The notes under the pieces were generated by a model that saw only the letters and a list, made by a program, of their open reading frames with translations, was not told the origin of the DNA and searched no databases. From the NCBI GenBank assembly GCA_007127655.1, contig SKYX01000213.1:1-8500 (forward strand): a stretch of 8,500 nucleotides of DNA. Direction: 5' to 3'. Positions within the stretch are counted from its first letter, which is position 1, and the number at the start of each line of letters is the position of its first letter. This stretch comes from Desulfonatronum sp. (lineage in GTDB: Bacteria; Desulfobacterota; Desulfovibrionia; Desulfovibrionales; Desulfonatronaceae). This document shows, piece after piece, positions 1-6,291 of the stretch. A program made the position numbers and the translations under genes.

Positions 1-681
1 CACGGCCCCGCCCTCTGGAGGGGAGCGGACCCGGCCAAGGACCAGAGCTATTTCCTGGCCCTGCTCACCCCGAACCAGCTTGCCCAAGCCGCCTTCCCTC
101 TGGCCGACCGCCGCAAGCAGGACGTGCTTCCGGAACTGGAGCGCCTGGGCCTCACGCCGCCCCTGCCCGGCGAAAGTCAGGAGGTTTGCTTCATTTCAGG
201 CGACTATCGGAATTTTCTGGCTTCCCGGCTTTCAAAACTGCCGCCGGTCGGCCCCATCGAGCTGGAAGACGGACGTTCTGTTGGGGAACACAAGGGCCTC
301 TGGCAGTACACCATCGGCCAACGCAAAGGCCTGGACGTGGCCTGGAGCGAACCGCTCTATGTACTGCGCAAGGATCTGGCCGCCAACATCCTGGTGGTGG
401 GCGAGCGGGCCCGGTTGTTCAGCGACACATGCCGCCTGGAATCCATTAATTTCCTCGTCCCCACCACCGCCTGGCCCCGGGACCTCCGCCTGCAAACCCG
501 CTACCGCCAACGCCCCGAATCGGCCCGCCTGGCTTCGGCCCCGGAAGCAAGGCAATCACCCATCCCCGACACGCTCGTCCTGACCTATCCCGAACCCCGA
601 GAACCCGCCGCCCCCGGCCAGATCGGAGTGATCTACTCCGCCGAAGGACAAGTCCTGGCCGGCGGGATGATCAGTTCCTGA
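1..681 (+). CDS. mnmA: tRNA-specific 2-thiouridylase MnmA (3' part; N-terminus outside the window)
   Basis: MnmA activates C2 of U34 in the wobble position of Lys, Glu and Gln tRNAs with ATP and inserts sulfur relayed from a persulfide carrier. The reading frame is open from base 1, and 226 residues are visible. The window lacks the N-terminal PP-loop ATPase region. Visible family motifs are KDQSYFL (residues 13-19 of the fragment), SQEVCFISGDYR (59-70) with the conserved second catalytic cysteine at about residue 63, and GLWQYTIGQRKGLD followed by EPLYV (about 99-120). A C-terminal beta-barrel ends in PGQIGVIYSAEGQVLAGGMI. The stop is TGA at 679-681. The C-terminal barrel is somewhat divergent: REPAAPGQ replaces the usual RAxTPGQ. 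The next gene starts 29 bp downstream on the same strand and also modifies the tRNA anticodon loop, so co-transcription is likely. Confidence 0.96.
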   Translation, partial: HGPALWRGADPAKDQSYFLALLTPNQLAQAAFPLADRRKQDVLPELERLGLTPPLPGESQEVCFISGDYRNFLASRLSKLPPVGPIELEDGRSVGEHKGLWQYTIGQRKGLDVAWSEPLYVLRKDLAANILVVGERARLFSDTCRLESINFLVPTTAWPRDLRLQTRYRQRPESARLASAPEARQSPIPDTLVLTYPEPREPAAPGQIGVIYSAEGQVLAGGMISS

Positions 682-710
682 ACTTTCGCCTTTTGAAGAA
701 CATTCGAATC

Positions 711-2219
711 ATGCGCTTCCACCTGACCACCTTCGGCTGCAAGGTCAATCAATACGAATCCCAGGTCATTCTGGAGCACTGGACGAGGCAAGGTCATGTT
801 CAGGTTGCCGAGCCCGCCCAGGCGAACGTAATTCTGATTCATTCCTGCGCCGTGACAGCCAAGGCCGTGGCTGAGTTGCGCAAGTCCGCGGCAGCCCTGC
901 AACGAAGCGCGCCCAGGGCCGGGATCTTGATCACCGGATGCGCGGCCCAAACGTTTGGGCCGGAGTTGCGCGGCCTTCACGGGGTGGTTGGGGTTGTCGG
1001 AACCCAGGATCGAGGAAGGCTGCTGGAAGGACCGGACGTGTTGTTGCAACAGTCCGCAAACGAGCTGTTCTCTGGTTCAAAGTCCAAAGCGAACATGCTG
1101 GCCGGTGTCTCGGACTTCCGGCGGGCCCGGGCCCAGGTCAAGGTTCAGGACGGCTGTTCCCATGGCTGTACTTACTGCATCGTGCCCCTGGCCAGGGGGC
1201 CGGGGCAGAGCCGGGAGCCGGGGGAGGTGGTCGAAGAGGTCCGGCGTCTGCTCGCGGCTGGATTTCGGGAGATCAGCCTGATCGGGGTCAATCTCCGGCT
1301 TTACGGCCAGGACCTTCAACCCCGAAGCGACTTCTGGGACCTTGTACTGACGTTGGAACAGACCTTCGCGCCGTTGTGGGCTGATCGGGCCAGGTTGCGG
1401 CTCAGTTCCCTGGACCCGGCCATGCTCGGAACCAAGGCCCTGGAAGTGATTTCCGGGTCGCGCCTGCTCTGCCCGCATCTGCACCTTTCCCTGCAAAGTG
1501 CCAGCCCGACGGTCCTGGCGAATATGGGCCGGAACCATTACCGACCCGAGGCCATCTCGGACTTCTGTGCCCGACTGGAACACCGTTTGGGCCTCTACGC
1601 CCTGGGCGCGGACCTCCTCACCGGCTTCCCCGACGAGCAGGACTCCCATTTTCGGGAAACCCTGGAGTTCTGCTCCACCTTACCCCTGACTTACGCGCAC
1701 GTCTTCCCCTTCTCTCCGCGGCCCGGAACACCGGCGGCGGATCGCGCGAATCAAGTGCCGGAGGAGGTTCGGCGGGATCGCGCTCGACAACTGCGCACCT
1801 TGGCCGGAACCAAGCACCAAGCCTTCATCCGAACTCTGGCTAAACGCAACGTGGTGACCATGGTTATGGAAGGAACCGCCCCATATCGGGGCAAATGCGA
1901 ATACTACGTGCCCTGCCGACTGGTCCAAAAGTCGGAAGAGCCGGGAAAAAGCGGAGTAGGGGAAACATCCGAAAAAAATCGCGTACTCACCGCGCGGGAA
2001 CTGGTCCGCGTTCATCCCGTGGGGACGACGCTCAAAGGCCGGGATTGGGGCCTGGAGTGCGTTCTGGCGGATGAAACAGGTGAATGCGATGCGGTTACTC
2101 CGGCAGGATCGCAAGAGTCAGGGGAACGACGTGCAGATCCTGACGGCGTGGTTCGGTCTGGCCCAGGCTCCATTGCAGGCGGGAGGCGGGCAGGTCCAGG
2201 GCCGCAGCGATGTCCGTGA
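711..2219 (+). CDS. mtaB: MtaB-type tRNA t6A37 methylthiotransferase (radical SAM)
   Basis: This enzyme converts t6A37 to ms2t6A37 in tRNAs that read ANN codons, using two [4Fe-4S] clusters and SAM. The N-terminal UPF0004 domain has its three cluster cysteines at C10 (TFGCKVNQYES), C46 (HSCAVTA) and C77 (TGCAAQ). The radical SAM CxxxCxxC follows at C149, C153 and C156 (DGCSHGCTYC). A TRAM-like RNA-binding domain lies at about 374-452 and carries a hydrophilic insertion near 406-424. TFGCKVNQ and the lack of MiaB-specific features favour MtaB over MiaB or RimO. I chose ATG 711 because GAAGAA lies about 10 nt upstream; a TTG at 693 would add six residues and has no ribosome binding site. At 502 residues it is longer than the usual 420-450. 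The last 41 residues, rich in Gly, Arg, Pro and Ser, are read antisense to the convergent gene at 2095-2493 and look like read-through rather than domain sequence. Confidence 0.93.
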   Translation: MRFHLTTFGCKVNQYESQVILEHWTRQGHVQVAEPAQANVILIHSCAVTAKAVAELRKSAAALQRSAPRAGILITGCAAQTFGPELRGLHGVVGVVGTQDRGRLLEGPDVLLQQSANELFSGSKSKANMLAGVSDFRRARAQVKVQDGCSHGCTYCIVPLARGPGQSREPGEVVEEVRRLLAAGFREISLIGVNLRLYGQDLQPRSDFWDLVLTLEQTFAPLWADRARLRLSSLDPAMLGTKALEVISGSRLLCPHLHLSLQSASPTVLANMGRNHYRPEAISDFCARLEHRLGLYALGADLLTGFPDEQDSHFRETLEFCSTLPLTYAHVFPFSPRPGTPAADRANQVPEEVRRDRARQLRTLAGTKHQAFIRTLAKRNVVTMVMEGTAPYRGKCEYYVPCRLVQKSEEPGKSGVGETSEKNRVLTARELVRVHPVGTTLKGRDWGLECVLADETGECDAVTPAGSQESGERRADPDGVVRSGPGSIAGGRRAGPGPQRCP

Positions 2220-2493
2220 CGAGGCCGGTCATGTTGATAACCGGATGGCGGGTGAAGACCTTGGGCAGGCCGTAGGTCAGGTTGCAGGCCAGACATTTAC
2301 CCGGCCGCTGGACCAATTGAAACTGGAAGTTCAATCGGCCAGCCGCAATGCCGTCAAAGGCCAGCTTGACGTCGAAAGCCGCTTCGTCGGCATCGCCGTA
2401 CAGGGCCTCGAAAAAATCCGTGCTTCGTTGCGCCGGGAAAATCCGCTCCAACCGTTCCGGTGAAAAAATGCCTTGAATGTGCTGGAAATCCAT
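2095..2493 (-). CDS. Small conserved hypothetical protein with a CxxC motif
   Basis: This 132-residue protein has no function I can assign. It resembles a short family I recall from Desulfovibrio genomes, sometimes carrying the odd label 'pancreas/duodenum homeobox protein 1'; that is memory, not a search result. The product is soluble, with no signal peptide or membrane segment. It has an acidic first half (RSTDFFEALYGDADEAAFD), a central KCLACNLTYGLPKVF with Cys at 67 and 70, then TRHPVIN (His83), and a hydrophobic end (LHVVPLTLAIL). The CxxC with nearby His could bind a metal or be redox active, but there is only one such pair. Evidence that it is real: protein-like composition in this frame, against a low-complexity tail in the opposing mtaB frame. 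Start ATG at 2491-2493 has only a weak Shine-Dalgarno; stop TAA at 2095-2097. It is convergent with mtaB and overlaps it by 125 bp. Confidence 0.75.
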   Translation of the reverse strand: MDFQHIQGIFSPERLERIFPAQRSTDFFEALYGDADEAAFDVKLAFDGIAAGRLNFQFQLVQRPGKCLACNLTYGLPKVFTRHPVINMTGLVTDIAAALDLPASRLQWSLGQTEPRRQDLHVVPLTLAILPE

Positions 2494-2501
2494 AAAACTG
2501 C

Positions 2502-2523
2502 TAACCCTATGGTTACATTTTTT
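2502..2523 (+). terminator. Weak hairpin with T tract, possible terminator for mnmA-mtaB
   Basis: A 5-bp inverted repeat (TAACC at 2502-2506, GGTTA at 2511-2515, loop CTAT) is followed on the plus strand by CA and six T (2518-2523). The stem is short and AT-rich, so it would be a weak terminator. It is the only candidate I see downstream of mtaB. If used, the mtaB transcript would run through the whole minus-strand gene. On the minus strand the same repeat sits just upstream of that gene's start codon. Confidence 0.25.
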
Positions 2524-2639
2524 GCCGTTGAACCGGCATGGAGTTCGCCAGGCTCGCCATACGCCCGGCGTTGGTGCTGACCAACCAGCGACAATGCCAA
2601 GTTCGGATCAGACGTGTCAACAGCCGAGCGGAATCACAT

Positions 2640-2670
2640 AAAAAAAGCCCCGTTCGAAATCGAACGGGGC
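2640..2670 (-). terminator. Intrinsic terminator downstream of lpxC
   Basis: There is a perfect 10-bp stem, GCCCCGTTCG (2647-2656) with CGAACGGGGC (2661-2670), and loop AAAT. Read on the minus strand it is followed by seven T (complement of 2640-2646). It lies 35 nt past the lpxC stop and is well placed to end the rpmE-prfA-prmC-lpxC unit. Confidence 0.93.
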
Positions 2671-2705
2671 AAAACGCCGCTGACGCAACGTAAGGAGGGA
2701 CGGAT

Positions 2706-3638
2706 TTAGTTCCATGCCTGGGAAGTCACGGGAACCTCGGACAGGGAGGGCAGAAGAACCTCGGCGGGTACGGGTTGCTCGCCGCAGACGTCCACTTCCA
2801 AATAATCGGCCTGATGTTCCACGATGTATCTGACAAAGGCGTTGTTCAGGGCATGGCCTGAGCAATACACTTCGAAGTCGCCGGTCATGGGCATCCCAAG
2901 GACGAAAAGGTCTCCGATGAAATCCAAAACCTTGTGCCGAACGAATTCATCGGGGTAACGCAGCCCTTCCGGATTGATCACACCGTATTCATCCAGCACC
3001 ACCGCGTTGTCCAGGGAACCGCCCAAGGCCAACCCGTTACGCCGTAAATATTCGACCTCGCGCATGAAGCCGAAGGTTCTGGCCTTGGCCACATGCCGGG
3101 TGAAGGTTTCGGGGTTGCACTCCACGTAAAACTTCTGGATCCCGACCATGGGGTGGTTGAAGTTGATGGTATAATCAACGGTCAGACGCTTTGAGGGGCG
3201 CGCCTTGATCCACTTGCCGTCCTGCTGAAATTCAATGGGCTGCTTCAAGGTCAGCAGCTTTCGAGGTTTGCTCTGCCGCCGAAAGCCTGCCGCCCGGAGC
3301 AAAAAGATAAAGGAAGCCGAGCTACCGTCCATGATTGGCACCTCATCCCCCTCCACTTCAACAAACAAATTATCAATTTCCAAGCCGCGGACAGCGGCCA
3401 AAAGATGTTCCACCGTGGCCAGCCGCTGGCCCCCGAACCCGAGGGTCGTGGCCATGGTCGTCTCCACCACGGCATCCGCGGACGGCCTGTGAAAGCGAAC
3501 CCCGTCCTCGCCGTGCAAGGCGAAGACAATTCCGGTATCCTCAGCCGCCGGTCGCAGGACAAGGCGAACCTTGCGCCCTTTGTGCAGGCCAATACCGGAA
3601 CACTGAATTGATTTTTTTATTGTTTTTTGACAGATCAT
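2706..3638 (-). CDS. lpxC: UDP-3-O-acyl-N-acetylglucosamine deacetylase LpxC
   Basis: LpxC is the zinc deacetylase that performs the committed step of lipid A synthesis in the cytoplasm. The product has 310 residues, the normal family length of about 300-310. Zinc ligands are visible at H78 (TVEHLLAAVRGL), H235 and D239 (HKVLDFIGD). The catalytic Glu is E77 and the catalytic His is H262 (SGHALNN). Other signatures are GIGLHKG at about 15-21, VPIMDGSSASF at 100-110 and EYGVINPEGLRYPDEFVRHK before the second zinc site. I chose ATG 3636-3638 because AAGGAG lies 7 nt upstream and the product then begins ICQKTIKK, as is usual; an in-frame start at 3668 would add ten residues without a ribosome binding site. 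The 159-bp gap from prmC is AT-rich and holds no clear terminator, so lpxC may be read from the upstream unit. I could not find a convincing promoter of its own. A strong terminator follows. Confidence 0.97.
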   Translation of the reverse strand: MICQKTIKKSIQCSGIGLHKGRKVRLVLRPAAEDTGIVFALHGEDGVRFHRPSADAVVETTMATTLGFGGQRLATVEHLLAAVRGLEIDNLFVEVEGDEVPIMDGSSASFIFLLRAAGFRRQSKPRKLLTLKQPIEFQQDGKWIKARPSKRLTVDYTINFNHPMVGIQKFYVECNPETFTRHVAKARTFGFMREVEYLRRNGLALGGSLDNAVVLDEYGVINPEGLRYPDEFVRHKVLDFIGDLFVLGMPMTGDFEVYCSGHALNNAFVRYIVEHQADYLEVDVCGEQPVPAEVLLPSLSEVPVTSQAWN

Positions 3639-3797
3639 GCGCGCTCCTTCTGCTGCATGACTATGCAAAGAACATACCGTGCAACAGTGAGACAGCTATA
3701 TATTGAAATACTTGACTTTTAATCTCTAACGTCTTCCAAGTTTCGTTGCTTTTGCAACTCATGGCGTTTTTTTTTCACAACACTGAAACCACGAACG

Positions 3798-4667
3798 TCA
3801 CCATCGCAACCGAGCCTGCACATATCGCTCATGACCGGCGAGATCTTTATGAATCGCGATGTCCGTCCACCGGGGTGACATATCCCGAATTCGATCACAA
3901 AGCCCCTTCGCCTGACTCGTCCCGACCTCCAAAAGCACGAACCCGCCGTTGACCAACACTTCCTGGGCGTTTCGCAGCAAGGGATGGAACAGCTCATCGC
4001 CTTCAAACCCGCCGAATAGGGCACGGCGGGGCTCGAAGGCGACAACTTCTCGGCTCAGGAGTTTTGCCTCTTTCTCCCCGATATACGGCAGATTGGCCAC
4101 GATCAGTTCCAGGCTTCGCCCCTTCACGTGTTGCAACAAATCTCCCGTGGTCCGCAAGCAGCGGTGATCGACGCCATGTCGCCGCAAATTCCCGGTCGCG
4201 ACGTTCAGTGCACCAGAAGAAATATCCGTCGCCATGGCCAGAGCGTGGGGAAACATTTTGAGGAGGGTCACGCAAAGCGCTCCGCTACCGGTGCCGACGT
4301 CGGCAAAGCAAAAAGCTTGCTCCCGGTCAAACAGCTTCAGTGCAAGCTCGACGCCTAACTCGGTATCCGGGCGAGGGATCAGCACTTCCGGAGTGACGTG
4401 GAAGTCCAGGCCGTAGAATTCGCGTCGTCCCAGAATATAGGCTATGGGCTCGCCCGTTCCCCGTCGTGCAAGGATGGGGCGAATCCGGACCAATTCCGGT
4501 TCACTCATAGGCTTATCGAGATCCAGAAAAAGATCCAGTCGATTCAGGCCCAAGGCATGGGCAATCACGAGTTCCGCGCTGAGTCGCGGAGAGTCGACGT
4601 TTTTTTCGGTGAGATACCGTGTGCTTTTGGCGAGAATATCACGCAAGGTGGGCCGCATCGGCGACAT
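3798..4667 (-). CDS. prmC: Peptide chain release factor N5-glutamine methyltransferase PrmC (HemK)
   Basis: PrmC methylates the glutamine of the GGQ motif in release factors RF1 and RF2, using SAM, in the cytosol. An N-terminal helical substrate-binding domain (about 1-80) leads into REFYGLDFHVTPEVLIPRPDTE, a PrmC signature. The SAM-binding motif I follows (DVGTGSGALC, near 123-132), and then the active-site motif, read here as ANLPYI (Asn192-Tyr195). Most family members have NPPY, so the Leu (CTG at 4089-4091) is unusual; see findings. The C-terminal FEPRRALFGGFEGDE motif is normal. The length, 289 residues from ATG 4665-4667, is normal. A TTG at 4671-4673, overlapping the prfA stop, would add two residues. 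The ATG sits two bases after the prfA TGA, so translational coupling with prfA is likely. This neighbour is its own substrate, which is the usual gene order. Confidence 0.95.
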   Translation of the reverse strand: MSPMRPTLRDILAKSTRYLTEKNVDSPRLSAELVIAHALGLNRLDLFLDLDKPMSEPELVRIRPILARRGTGEPIAYILGRREFYGLDFHVTPEVLIPRPDTELGVELALKLFDREQAFCFADVGTGSGALCVTLLKMFPHALAMATDISSGALNVATGNLRRHGVDHRCLRTTGDLLQHVKGRSLELIVANLPYIGEKEAKLLSREVVAFEPRRALFGGFEGDELFHPLLRNAQEVLVNGGFVLLEVGTSQAKGLCDRIRDMSPRWTDIAIHKDLAGHERYVQARLRW

Positions 4668-4669
4668 GT

Positions 4670-5746
4670 TCAATATCCGTCGTCGGATTCGGCTTTCAAG
4701 GCTTCGGTCTGATAATGCTGGACCAGGGCGTTCACCAACTCATCCATCTCCCCTTCCAGGACGGATTCCAGGCGATACAGGGTGAGATTGATGCGATGGT
4801 CCGTGATCCGGCCCTGAGGGAAATTGTAGGTTCGAATCCGCTCGGAACGGTCACCGCTACCGACCTGATTCTTTCTGTTCTGATCGTAGGAAGCTTTTTG
4901 TTCGTCCTGCTTGGCCTTGAGCAGTCGGGAGCGGAGGACTTTCATGGCCTTGGCCCGGTTCTTGTGCTGCGATTTTTCGTCCTGACAAATGACCACCAGC
5001 CCAGTGGGGATGTGGGTTACGCGCACGGCGGAGTCAGTGGTGTTTACACTTTGCCCTCCGGGACCGGAAGAGCGGTACACGTCCACGCGCACGTCGCCCG
5101 GATCGATATGCACGTCCACTTCCTCGGCCTCGGGTAAAATGGCCACGGTCACGGCGGAAGTATGGATCCGGCCCTGGGATTCCGTGGCCGGGACGCGCTG
5201 AACACGGTGCACCCCGGACTCGTGTTTGAGTCGGCTGTAGACCTTGTCCCCGGAGATGGCGGCGATGACTTCCTTGAACCCGCCAGTACCGCTTTCGCTG
5301 GCTTGGATCAATTCCGTGCGCAGACCGACTCGCTCCGCGTACCGCATGTACATTCGGAAGAGATCCGAGGCGAAAAGGGCCGCCTCTTCGCCGCCGGTTC
5401 CAGCGCGGATTTCCAGAATAACGTTTCGGTCGTCCAGGGGGTCTTTAGGAAGCAGAAGAATCTGCAATCGGAGCCGCAACGTCTCCAGCTGCTCCTCCAA
5501 CAGTGTCGCCTCGGCCCGAGCCATTTCACGGATCTCTGGATCCGAATCGCTGATCATTTCCTTATTGGAATGAGCATCGGCAGAAAGACGAGTGAATTCC
5601 CGATAAACGGAAACGATCTCGCCCAGCTCGGCATGCCGCTTCGTCAGTTGCCGATAGCGATCCTGATCGTTGAAGACCTCGGCGGAACTGAGTTCACGTT
5701 CCAATACTTGGTATTTTTCCTGCAAGCTTTCAAGCTTGGCAAACAT
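4670..5746 (-). CDS. prfA: Peptide chain release factor 1 (RF1)
   Basis: RF1 recognises the stop codons UAA and UAG in the ribosomal A site and triggers hydrolysis of peptidyl-tRNA. The product has 358 residues, the usual length. Domain 1 is helical and charged (about 1-105). The codon-recognition tripeptide is P186-A187-T188 in VQRVPATESQGRIHTSA, the PxT form of RF1; RF2 would have SPF. The catalytic GGQ is at 230-232 (SSGPGGQSVNTTDSAVR), and its glutamine is the PrmC target. There is no programmed frameshift, as expected for RF1. Start ATG at 5744-5746 has only a weak Shine-Dalgarno (GGA about 12 nt upstream) and is preceded by a pyrimidine-rich stretch (complement of 5760-5783). The gene is followed directly by prmC and preceded, after a 190-bp structured gap, by rpmE. 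Confidence 0.98.
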   Translation of the reverse strand: MFAKLESLQEKYQVLERELSSAEVFNDQDRYRQLTKRHAELGEIVSVYREFTRLSADAHSNKEMISDSDPEIREMARAEATLLEEQLETLRLRLQILLLPKDPLDDRNVILEIRAGTGGEEAALFASDLFRMYMRYAERVGLRTELIQASESGTGGFKEVIAAISGDKVYSRLKHESGVHRVQRVPATESQGRIHTSAVTVAILPEAEEVDVHIDPGDVRVDVYRSSGPGGQSVNTTDSAVRVTHIPTGLVVICQDEKSQHKNRAKAMKVLRSRLLKAKQDEQKASYDQNRKNQVGSGDRSERIRTYNFPQGRITDHRINLTLYRLESVLEGEMDELVNALVQHYQTEALKAESDDGY

Positions 5747-5794
5747 GGCGAATCAATCCATCTGGAAAGAAGAGAAAGAAAGAGCACGACTTCC

Positions 5795-5862
5795 GATTTG
5801 CCCCAAATCTTCAGAACAATAACCGATGAAAAACGCCCTCGTCATCGGCGGATCATATCCGC
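5795..5862 (-). promoter_or_regulatory. Cluster of three stem-loops in the rpmE-prfA gap
   Basis: Three inverted repeats lie back to back: GATTTG/CAAATC with a 3-nt loop (5795-5809), CCGATGA/TCATCGG with a 12-nt loop (5823-5848), and GCGGAT/ATCCGC with a 3-nt loop (5848-5862). The second and third share one base. None is followed by a T tract on either strand, so they do not look like terminators. In the minus-strand transcript they form the 5' leader of prfA, before a pyrimidine-rich stretch and a poor ribosome binding site. They could be an RNA processing or stability element, or a translational control site. No known riboswitch family is recognised. Confidence 0.4.
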
Positions 5863-5936
5863 GGGAACGAAGGCGTAATTCCTGTAGTGCTGAGAAAGCG
5901 GCCGGCCGTTGTTCTTGAGCTATGGGCCTCCTGAAA

Positions 5937-6155
5937 TCAGGCCTTGCCGCCGGCGACGGAGGCGTACTTCTTTTTGAAGCGGTCGATCCGTCCGGCTGTA
6001 TCCACGAAACGTTGCTTACCGGTGTAAAAGGGATGACAGTCGGAGCAGATTTCCATCTGGACGTCATTGCGCTGGGTGCTTAAGGCTTCGATCTCATAAC
6101 CGCAGGCGCAATGGATTTTACGCTTGCTTATTTCAGGGTGAATCTCTTTTTTCAT
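5937..6155 (-). CDS. rpmE: 50S ribosomal protein L31, zinc-binding type
   Basis: L31 is a small protein of the large ribosomal subunit that helps bridge the subunits near the central protuberance. The product has 72 residues, close to the usual 66-75. Four zinc ligands are visible at C16, C18 (HCACGYE), C37 and C40 ([16 protein letters not shown]), so this is the C+ (zinc-containing) form. The C-terminal [11 protein letters not shown] is also typical. A strong Shine-Dalgarno AAGGAG (complement of 6165-6170) sits 9 nt upstream of the ATG. A good sigma-70 promoter lies just upstream, and no terminator is seen before prfA. In zinc-limited cells, C+ L31 is often exchanged for a zinc-free paralogue; none is in the window. 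Confidence 0.98.
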   Translation of the reverse strand: MKKEIHPEISKRKIHCACGYEIEALSTQRNDVQMEICSDCHPFYTGKQRFVDTAGRIDRFKKKYASVAGGKA

Positions 6156-6191
6156 TGGAAATGACTCCTTGGTGAATTTGCGAAAACGTAA

Positions 6192-6220
6192 TTAATAGCT
6201 TGAACGGCTCGTTCTGACAA
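6192..6220 (-). promoter_or_regulatory. Predicted sigma-70 promoter of rpmE (rpmE-prfA-prmC-lpxC unit)
   Basis: On the minus strand, a -35 box TTGTCA (complement of 6215-6220, five of six consensus bases) and a -10 box TATTAA (complement of 6192-6197, four of six) are separated by exactly 17 bp. Transcription would start near 6185, giving a leader of about 30 nt before the rpmE ATG. It lies between the qmoC terminator and the rpmE ribosome binding site, as expected for a new transcription unit. Confidence 0.7.
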
Positions 6221-6235
6221 GGGCTGGGACTGACC

Positions 6236-6268
6236 AAAAAAAAACCAGGGTCTCTCGACCCTGGTTTT
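6236..6268 (-). terminator. Intrinsic terminator downstream of qmoC
   Basis: A perfect 9-bp stem, ACCAGGGTC (6244-6252) with GACCCTGGT (6257-6265), has loop TCTC and can extend by three A-T pairs. On the minus strand it runs into nine T (complement of 6236-6244). It starts 23 nt past the qmoC stop and separates the qmo genes from rpmE. The plus-strand side has only four T, so it acts mainly on the minus strand. Confidence 0.94.
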
Positions 6269-6291
6269 GATGATTATAAAGAGACGAAGCT

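Noticed and set aside
1077..1649. 190-residue open frame on the minus strand inside mtaB
   Set aside because: It is antisense to the radical SAM core of mtaB, where all cluster motifs are intact, and its translation has no recognisable domain.
3639..3700. Sigma-54-like promoter upstream of lpxC (TTGCAC and TTTGCA on the minus strand)
   Set aside because: The spacing between the GC-type elements is several bases too long for a sigma-54 site, and no sigma-70 pair with proper spacing was found either.
3235..3706. Several plus-strand open frames opposite lpxC
   Set aside because: They mirror the conserved LpxC coding frame, overlap one another and have no credible ribosome binding site.
3745..3775. 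Hairpin GTTGC/GCAAC followed by a run of nine T on the plus strand
   Set aside because: The T run starts 8 nt after a 5-bp stem, and no plus-strand gene ends nearby. On the minus strand no T tract follows, so it would not stop prmC-lpxC read-through.
5162..5878. 238-residue open frame on the plus strand opposite prfA
   Set aside because: Most of it is antisense to the well-conserved RF1 sequence. The translation shows no family motif, and long antisense frames are common in GC-rich genes.
5899..5908. 10-bp GC palindrome CGGCCGGCCG
   Set aside because: Short GC palindromes are expected by chance in this base composition, and it is not repeated elsewhere in the window.
5876..5930. Possible tRNA-like segment in the rpmE-prfA gap (minus strand CCCATAGCTCAAG)
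   Set aside because: It resembles only a D-arm start. There is no T-arm GTTCGAATCC-type sequence, no matching acceptor stem and no anticodon arm.
5925..5943. Inverted repeat spanning the rpmE stop codon
   Set aside because: CCTGA/TCAGG has a loop of only 2 nt, and the alternative GGCCT/AGGCC pairing is just 5 bp. No T tract follows, so I do not call a terminator.
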